Source: Candidatus Gallimonas intestinigallinarum (lineage in GTDB: Bacteria; Bacillota_A; Clostridia; Christensenellales; Borkfalkiaceae). From it: DNA of 11,542 nucleotides. Where the stretch lies: the NCBI GenBank assembly GCA_019116405.1, contig DXBS01000128.1:1-11542 (forward strand), in the 5' to 3' direction. Made by a program: the position numbers and the translations under genes. Position 1 is the stretch's first letter. Every line of letters begins with the position of its first letter. The notes under the pieces were generated by a model that ran no database searches, was not told where the DNA came from, and saw only the letters and a list, made by a program, of their open reading frames with translations. Positions 7,413-11,542 of this stretch are shown piece after piece.

Positions 7413-8049
7413 ACGGGACATGTTGCTGCTCTACGCCGTGACCGACCGCGCGTGGACGGGCAAACAGTCGCTCGATGAGCAGGTCGAAGAAGCACTTCAA
7501 GGCGGCGTAACGCTCGTTCAGCTGCGCGAAAAGCGCCTTTCCAAGGAGCAACTCATCGAGGAAGCGCGGCGCATAACGGCGCTCTGCCATCGTTACGGCG
7601 TTCCGCTCATCGTCAACGACGATTATGAAGCGGCGCTCGCGGCGGGCGCGGACGGCGTTCACGTCGGCATCGAGGATACGCCCGTCGCCGCCATTCGGGC
7701 GCGCGCAGGGAAGGACTTCATCATCGGCGCGACGGCAAAGACAGTCGAACAGGCGCAGCGCGCAGAGCGCGAGGGCGCCGACTACCTGGGAGTGGGCGCG
7801 GTGTTTCCGTCGCCGACCAAGCAGAGCGCCATCCGCATCACCAACGAGCAATTGCGCGAGATCTGCGCCAGCGTCACCATTCCCGCCGTCGCGATCGGCG
7901 GCATTACACAGAAGAATGTCGCCTCGCTTCGAGGGGGTGGCATGGCGGGCATTGCCGTTGTCTCGGCGATCTTCGGCGCGGACGATATTTTGGCTGCGGC
8001 GCGGTCACTGAAGGAACGCGCGATCGAGGTCACGAGAGGGGAAGCATGA
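7402..8049 (+). CDS. thiE: Thiamin-phosphate synthase ThiE
   Basis: ThiE joins HMP pyrophosphate and thiazole carboxylate phosphate to give thiamin phosphate. The 215-residue barrel contains VQLREK (39-44) for pyrophosphate/substrate binding, IVNDDYEAALAAGADGVHVG (70-89), YLGVGAVFPSPTK (128-140) with the family's TK, and VAIGGI (163-168). HVGIED replaces the more common HVGQED, a modest deviation at residue 90. A good ribosome site, TGGAGGA, lies 8 nt before ATG 7402, inside tenI, and the genes overlap by 11 nt. It overlaps thiD by 4 nt (ATGA). Confidence 0.95.
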   Translation: MRFERDMLLLYAVTDRAWTGKQSLDEQVEEALQGGVTLVQLREKRLSKEQLIEEARRITALCHRYGVPLIVNDDYEAALAAGADGVHVGIEDTPVAAIRARAGKDFIIGATAKTVEQAQRAEREGADYLGVGAVFPSPTKQSAIRITNEQLREICASVTIPAVAIGGITQKNVASLRGGGMAGIAVVSAIFGADDILAAARSLKERAIEVTRGEA

Positions 8050-8858
8050 ACAAAAAAACGGCGCTGTCCATTGCGGGCAGCGATTGCAGCGGGGGCGCGG
8101 GCATTCAGGCGGACCTCAAGACGATGACGATGAACGGCGTCTATGCCATGAGCGTCATCACCGCGCTGACCGCACAGAATACAACGGGCGTGCGCGATAT
8201 CATGGAGGTCACGCCTGCCTTTCTGGCGGAGCAGATGGACGCGGTCTTTGAAGATATCCGTCCGGACGCCGTCAAGATCGGCATGGTCTCGTCCGCCGTG
8301 CTCATCGGTAAAATTGCGGAGCAGTTGACCTTCTATGGCGCAAAAAACGTCGTCGTTGACCCCGTCATGGTGGCAACGAGTGGCGCGCGGCTCATGCAGG
8401 AGGATGCCGTCTCAACGCTTTGTGAGCGGCTCTTGCCGCTTGCGACGCTGGTCACGCCCAATATTCCCGAAGCGGAGATCCTCTCGGGACTTCGCATTTT
8501 GGACAAACAACAGATGCAGGAGGCGGCGCGCATCATCGGCGACACATATGGCTGCGCCGTGCTCGTCAAGGGCGGTCACGGCGTCCACGATGCCGACGAC
8601 CTTTTATGGCAGGACAGCGCGTATACCTGGTTTGCGGGCAGGCGCATCGCAAATCCCAATACGCACGGCACAGGCTGCACGCTCTCCAGCGCGATAGCCG
8701 CCAACCTTGCCAAAGGCTTCCCGCTCGGCGAGGCGGTGCGGCGGGGCAAGACATATGTCTCTGGCGCGCTTGCAGCAATGCTCGATCTGGGAAAGGGGAG
8801 CGGTCCCATGGATCACGCCTTTGCCCTGCGCGGCGAATTTGCAGAGCAGGCTGAATAA
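8046..8858 (+). CDS. thiD: Hydroxymethylpyrimidine / phosphomethylpyrimidine kinase ThiD
   Basis: ThiD phosphorylates HMP and HMP-P to HMP pyrophosphate, the pyrimidine substrate of ThiE. The 270-residue ribokinase-fold protein has AGSDCSGGAGIQADLKT (10-26), Gln44 in ALTAQNT (the HMP-contacting position in characterised ThiD), DPVMVATSG (105-113), VKGGH (174-178) and the anion-hole motif THGTGC (206-211) with Cys211. The start is set by the ATGA overlap with thiE and by GAGAGGGG just upstream. Length is normal. There is no ThiE or ThiM fusion. The next gene, thiC, starts 30 nt later. Confidence 0.96.
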   Translation: MNKKTALSIAGSDCSGGAGIQADLKTMTMNGVYAMSVITALTAQNTTGVRDIMEVTPAFLAEQMDAVFEDIRPDAVKIGMVSSAVLIGKIAEQLTFYGAKNVVVDPVMVATSGARLMQEDAVSTLCERLLPLATLVTPNIPEAEILSGLRILDKQQMQEAARIIGDTYGCAVLVKGGHGVHDADDLLWQDSAYTWFAGRRIANPNTHGTGCTLSSAIAANLAKGFPLGEAVRRGKTYVSGALAAMLDLGKGSGPMDHAFALRGEFAEQAE

Positions 8859-8888
8859 CGATGTAAAATCAATAGAACGGAGTGATAT

Positions 8889-10193
8889 ATGAGAAACTAC
8901 ACGACGCAAATGGACGCCGCAAAGCGCGGCATCATTACGCCCGAAATGAAGGCGGTCGCCGCCAAGGAGTACCGCACGGAGGAGGAGATTCGCGACCTCG
9001 TCGCAAAGGGACAGGTCGCGATCTGCGCAAACAAACTGCACACCTGCCTCGATCCCAATGGCGTGGGCAGTATGCTGCGCACCAAGATCAACGTCAATTT
9101 GGGCGTGTCCCGCGATTGTAAGGACTATGATATCGAGATGCAGAAGGTCATGGCTGCCGTCAATATGGGCGCGGAGGCGATCATGGATCTCTCCTCGCAC
9201 GGGAACACGCAGCCCTTCCGCCGCAAGCTCACGCACGAGTGCCCCGCGATGATCGGCACCGTCCCCGTGTATGACAGCGTCATCCACTATCAGCGTGACC
9301 TTGCAACGCTGACGGCAAAGGACTTCATTGACGTCATCCGCCTGCACGCAGAGGACGGCGTGGATTTCGTCACCCTCCATTGCGGCATCACGCGTAAGAC
9401 CATCGATCAGATCAGGAAGCACAAGCGCAAGATGAACATTGTCTCGCGCGGCGGTTCGCTCGTGTTTGCGTGGATGAGCATGACGGGAGAGGAGAATCCC
9501 TTCTATGAGTACTTTGACGATATCCTGGAGATCTGCCGCGAATATGACGTGACCATCTCTTTGGGCGACGCGTGCCGTCCCGGCTGCCTTGCCGATGCCT
9601 CCGACGTCTGCCAGATCGAGGAGCTCGTCCGCCTCGGCGAGCTGACCAAGCGCGCCTGGGCAAAGGACGTGCAGGTCATGGTGGAAGGTCCCGGTCATAT
9701 GCCGCTCGATCAGATCGCGGCAAACATGAAGATCCAGCAGACCATCTGTATGGGCGCACCCTTCTATGTGCTCGGCCCGCTCGTGACGGACATTGCGCCC
9801 GGGTACGACCATATCACGTCGGCGATCGGCGGCGCGGTCGCTGCGGCAAACGGCGCGGCGTTTTTGTGCTATGTCACGCCCGCAGAACATTTGGCGCTTC
9901 CCAATGTGGAGGATGTCAAACAAGGCATCATTGCCTCCCGCATTGCGGCGCACGCGGCGGACATTGCCAAGCATATCCCGCACGCACGGGATATCGACGA
10001 CGCCATGGCGGACGCGCGCCGTACGTTCGACTGGGAGAAACAGTGGGAGTGCGCGATCGACCCGGAGACGGCAAAGGCGATCCGCGACGACAGAAAGCCC
10101 GAGCACGAGGACAGCTGCTCCATGTGCGGAAAATTCTGCGCCGTCCGCAGTATGAACAAAGCATTGAATGGCGAATATATCGATATCCTCTGA
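8889..10193 (+). CDS. thiC: Phosphomethylpyrimidine synthase ThiC (short form)
   Basis: ThiC converts aminoimidazole ribotide to HMP phosphate by non-canonical radical SAM chemistry. At 434 residues it is the short form, lacking the N-terminal extension of the ~600-residue enterobacterial enzyme. Conserved blocks are NVNLG (68-72), MDLSSHGN (99-106), SRGGS (186-190), GDACRPG (226-232), EGPGHMP (266-272), [10 protein letters not shown] (301-310) and YVTPAEHL (328-335). The C-terminal cluster motif is CSMCGKFC (Cys410, 413, 417). That is one residue shorter between the second and third Cys than the CX2CX4C of the long enzymes. AACGGAG lies 6 nt before ATG. It is the last thiamin gene of the operon. 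Confidence 0.96.
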   Translation: MRNYTTQMDAAKRGIITPEMKAVAAKEYRTEEEIRDLVAKGQVAICANKLHTCLDPNGVGSMLRTKINVNLGVSRDCKDYDIEMQKVMAAVNMGAEAIMDLSSHGNTQPFRRKLTHECPAMIGTVPVYDSVIHYQRDLATLTAKDFIDVIRLHAEDGVDFVTLHCGITRKTIDQIRKHKRKMNIVSRGGSLVFAWMSMTGEENPFYEYFDDILEICREYDVTISLGDACRPGCLADASDVCQIEELVRLGELTKRAWAKDVQVMVEGPGHMPLDQIAANMKIQQTICMGAPFYVLGPLVTDIAPGYDHITSAIGGAVAAANGAAFLCYVTPAEHLALPNVEDVKQGIIASRIAAHAADIAKHIPHARDIDDAMADARRTFDWEKQWECAIDPETAKAIRDDRKPEHEDSCSMCGKFCAVRSMNKALNGEYIDIL

Positions 10194-10240
10194 TCGTTCC
10201 GATATCGAATAAAAACAATCTTTGCAAAGGAGAAAGTAAT

Positions 10241-11068
10241 ATGGCAAAAGTATGCGTCATCACGGGCGGTGGCAGCGGAATGGGGCTGGAAGCCGCAAAG
10301 TTCATGCCCAAGGATAAGATCATTGTCCTGTCCGGCAGAACGGAAGCAAAGCTGAAAAAAGCGGTCGCAGAGTTGTCGGCTCTCGGATTTGAGGCGTACG
10401 CCAAGACGTGCGACACATCCAAGCGCGAGAGCGTCAAGGCGCTCGTTTCCTATGCGGTCTCGCTCGGAGAGGTCAAGACGGTCATCAATTCGGCGGGACT
10501 GTCGCCCGCAATGGCGGATCCCGAGACCATCGTGCGCGTGAATGCACTTGGCACCGTGTACATGAACGAGGAGTTCTCCAAAGTCATGAAGAAGGGGAGC
10601 GTCATCGTGGACGTCGCCTCCAACTCAGCGTATGTTCTGCCGAAGCTCCTGATCAACAAAAAGGTCTACGCACTCGCCGATCAGGATGAGGAGAAGCTCG
10701 TCGCCAAGATCATCAAAAAGGCAAAGCTTGCCAAGGGTGATTACCAGCGCTCCGGCTTTGCCTATGCGCTCTCCAAGAACTTCGTCGTCTGGTACGCCAA
10801 GAAGTGCGCGTTTGATTACGGTCCGAAAGGCATCCGCGTCGTATCTTTAAGCCCCGGTCTCATTGCAACGGACATGGGCAATCTGGAGGCGAAGGACGGC
10901 GGCATGCTCATCGGCTTCTCCACCGAGGAGCGTATGGGAAAGCCTGAAGAGCTCGGCTATGCACTGGCAACGGTCGCCGATGAGCGCAACGGTTACCTTG
11001 CGGGTGTGGACGTCCTGTGCGACGGCGGCAGCACGAACGGCATGCAGGAATTTAAAAAGAAGAAGTAA
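10241..11068 (+). CDS. Short-chain dehydrogenase/reductase with insertion before the catalytic Tyr
   Basis: This 275-residue classical-type SDR is an NAD(P)-dependent oxidoreductase of unknown substrate. It has the cofactor loop TGGGSGMG (8-15), NSAG (83-86), Asn101 in VRVNALG, Ser127 in VASNSA, YALSK (Tyr175, Lys179) and SPGLIATDM (204-212). Ser127 and Tyr175 are 48 residues apart, against about 13 in most SDRs. The extra stretch (about 131-170) is Lys-rich and helical-looking. Carbonyl reductases and bacterial 3-alpha-hydroxysteroid dehydrogenases have insertions at the same place, so that subgroup is the best guess. AAAGGAG lies 8 nt before ATG. It begins 47 nt after thiC with no terminator between them, so it may be TPP-controlled, though no thiamin role is known to me. 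Confidence 0.85.
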   Translation: MAKVCVITGGGSGMGLEAAKFMPKDKIIVLSGRTEAKLKKAVAELSALGFEAYAKTCDTSKRESVKALVSYAVSLGEVKTVINSAGLSPAMADPETIVRVNALGTVYMNEEFSKVMKKGSVIVDVASNSAYVLPKLLINKKVYALADQDEEKLVAKIIKKAKLAKGDYQRSGFAYALSKNFVVWYAKKCAFDYGPKGIRVVSLSPGLIATDMGNLEAKDGGMLIGFSTEERMGKPEELGYALATVADERNGYLAGVDVLCDGGSTNGMQEFKKKK

Positions 11069-11084
11069 GTTTGCATTTTGGAAA

Positions 11085-11117
11085 GGGGAGGCGGCACGCC
11101 GCCTCTTTTGCATTTTT
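11085..11117 (+). terminator. Intrinsic terminator ending the thiamin/SDR unit
   Basis: GAGGCGG (11088-11094) pairs with CCGCCTC (11099-11105) around a CACG loop, followed by TTTTGCATTTTT. It starts about 20 nt after the SDR stop and is the first clear terminator downstream of the riboswitch platform. Confidence 0.9.
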
Positions 11118-11144
11118 ATGGGAACGTATGCGCAAAATGCGACA

Positions 11145-11165
11145 CCGACAAGGTCGGATTTTTTT
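11145..11165 (+). terminator. Second small terminator
   Basis: CCGAC (11145-11149) pairs with GTCGG (11153-11157) around AAG, followed by A and seven T. It stands in tandem with the previous terminator and would insulate the tRNA genes. A further small hairpin, TTTCGG/CCGAAA (11173-11189), follows and could act on the minus strand. Confidence 0.65.
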
Positions 11166-11195
11166 GAAAAAGTTTCGGAAAAACCGAAAAAACAT

Positions 11196-11224
11196 TTGAC
11201 ATTATCATGAAATTTTGCTACTAT
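11196..11224 (+). promoter_or_regulatory. Promoter of the tRNA cluster
   Basis: A perfect -35 box TTGACA (11196-11201) and -10 box TACTAT (11219-11224) are 17 nt apart. Transcription would begin near 11231, about 12 nt before tRNA-Gly. Strong stable-RNA promoters usually look like this. Confidence 0.85.
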
Positions 11225-11242
11225 ATACAAGCGCTGACGAAT

Positions 11243-11316
11243 GCGGGTGTAGTTCAATGGTAGAATCCCAGCCTTCCAAGCTGGTCGCGTGGGTCCGATT
11301 CCCATCACCCGCTCCA
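11243..11316 (+). tRNA. tRNA-Gly (anticodon TCC)
   Basis: The cloverleaf has acceptor GCGGGTG/CACCCGC, anticodon stem CCAGC/GCTGG with loop CTTCCAA (anticodon TCC, reads GGA and GGG), a T-stem GTGGG/CCCAT, discriminator T and encoded CCA. The T-loop reads TCCGATT and not TTCGATT, so the nearly invariant U55 (pseudouridine) is C. The rest is normal. Confidence 0.93.
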
Positions 11317-11370
11317 TTAAAACAGAAAAAGTCATATGCGACGAAAGGGGAATGTGCTGGTTTCTGATAT

Positions 11371-11447
11371 GCGCCTGTAGCTCAGGTGGATAGAGCAACG
11401 GCCTTCTAAGCCGTGTGTCAGGGGTTCGAATCTCTTCAGGCGCACCA
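11371..11447 (+). tRNA. tRNA-Arg (anticodon TCT)
   Basis: Acceptor GCGCCTG/CAGGCGC, D-arm GCTC...GAGC, anticodon stem ACGGC/GCCGT with loop CTTCTAA (anticodon TCT, reads AGA and AGG), T-loop TTCGAAT, discriminator A and encoded CCA. All invariant positions are normal. The 54-nt spacer to tRNA-Gly shows no feature I can name. Confidence 0.96.
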
Positions 11448-11453
11448 AATATT

Positions 11454-11530
11454 GCGGGCGTAGCTCAGTTGGTTAGAGCGCCAGATGGTGGCCCTGGAGG
11501 TCGTGAGTTCGATTCTCGTCGCCCGCCCCA
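11454..11530 (+). tRNA. tRNA-His-like gene (anticodon GTG), with unusual anticodon arm
   Basis: Acceptor GCGGGCG/CGCCCGC, D-arm, T-arm GTGAG-TTCGATT-CTCGT and encoded CCA are all present, and C73 is the His discriminator. The anticodon arm is CCAGA-TGGTGGC-CCTGG. Position 33 is G (11487) where U is nearly universal, and 31-39 is an A-C mismatch (11485/11493). The GTG anticodon occupies 11488-11490. The base before the acceptor is T, so the G-1 expected for tRNA-His is not encoded. It may be a divergent working tRNA, a decaying copy or a sequence error. It starts 6 nt after tRNA-Arg; the window ends 12 nt after it. Confidence 0.8.
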
Positions 11531-11542
11531 TTTATTTTTTGG

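Noticed and set aside
8604..10247. 547-codon open frame on the minus strand
   Set aside because: It lies opposite thiC and the end of thiD, both with strong family motifs. Long antisense frames are common in GC-rich codon usage, and its translation shows no recognisable domain.
1..11542. Mobile elements, CRISPR arrays, phage genes or attachment sites
   Set aside because: I saw no transposase or integrase, no regularly spaced repeats, and no target-site duplications. The tRNA cluster is a possible integration site but shows no duplicated tRNA end here.

Overview
This is a GC-rich, tightly packed stretch of bacterial chromosome with every gene on the + strand. The gene set suggests a strictly anaerobic, fermentative Clostridia-type Firmicute. 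It has a bifunctional aldehyde/alcohol dehydrogenase (AdhE), a stand-alone [FeFe]-hydrogenase of the group B type, and an oxygen-sensitive thiazole pathway that uses ThiH (radical SAM tyrosine lyase) instead of ThiO. It also has a TPP riboswitch with a transcription-terminator platform and CCA-encoded tRNA genes. I cannot name the species.

Layout: 1-2043 is the 3' three-quarters of adhE, interrupted by an in-frame TAG three codons after the catalytic cysteine. A terminator hairpin follows. 2139-3647 encodes the [FeFe]-hydrogenase, ended by a strong terminator and a second long palindrome. 3766-3928 is the control region of the thiamin operon: a -35/-10 promoter, a TPP aptamer and an intrinsic terminator. 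3941-10193 is a nearly complete thiamin-phosphate operon, thiS-thiF-thiG-thiH-tenI-thiE-thiD-thiC, with mostly overlapping or closely spaced genes. 10241-11068 is a short-chain dehydrogenase that follows thiC with no visible terminator between them. Two terminators close the unit. 11196-11530 is a promoter followed by tRNA-Gly(TCC), tRNA-Arg(TCT) and a tRNA-His(GTG)-like gene.

How it works together: ThiF activates the sulfur carrier ThiS, ThiH makes dehydroglycine from tyrosine, and ThiG builds the thiazole, which TenI probably tautomerises. ThiC makes HMP-P from AIR, ThiD phosphorylates it, and ThiE joins the two halves into thiamin phosphate. TPP closes the loop by shutting off transcription at the riboswitch. 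ThiL (TMP kinase), Dxs and the cysteine desulfurase are not in the window. AdhE and the hydrogenase are both redox sinks for fermentation, but they have separate terminators.

Most of the window is recognisable core metabolism and I see no wholly new system. The points that merit a second look are the amber codon in adhE (no gene in the window uses TAG as its stop), a readable antiterminator/terminator switch at the TPP riboswitch, an SDR with a long insertion attached to the thiamin operon, and two of three tRNAs with changes at nearly invariant positions.
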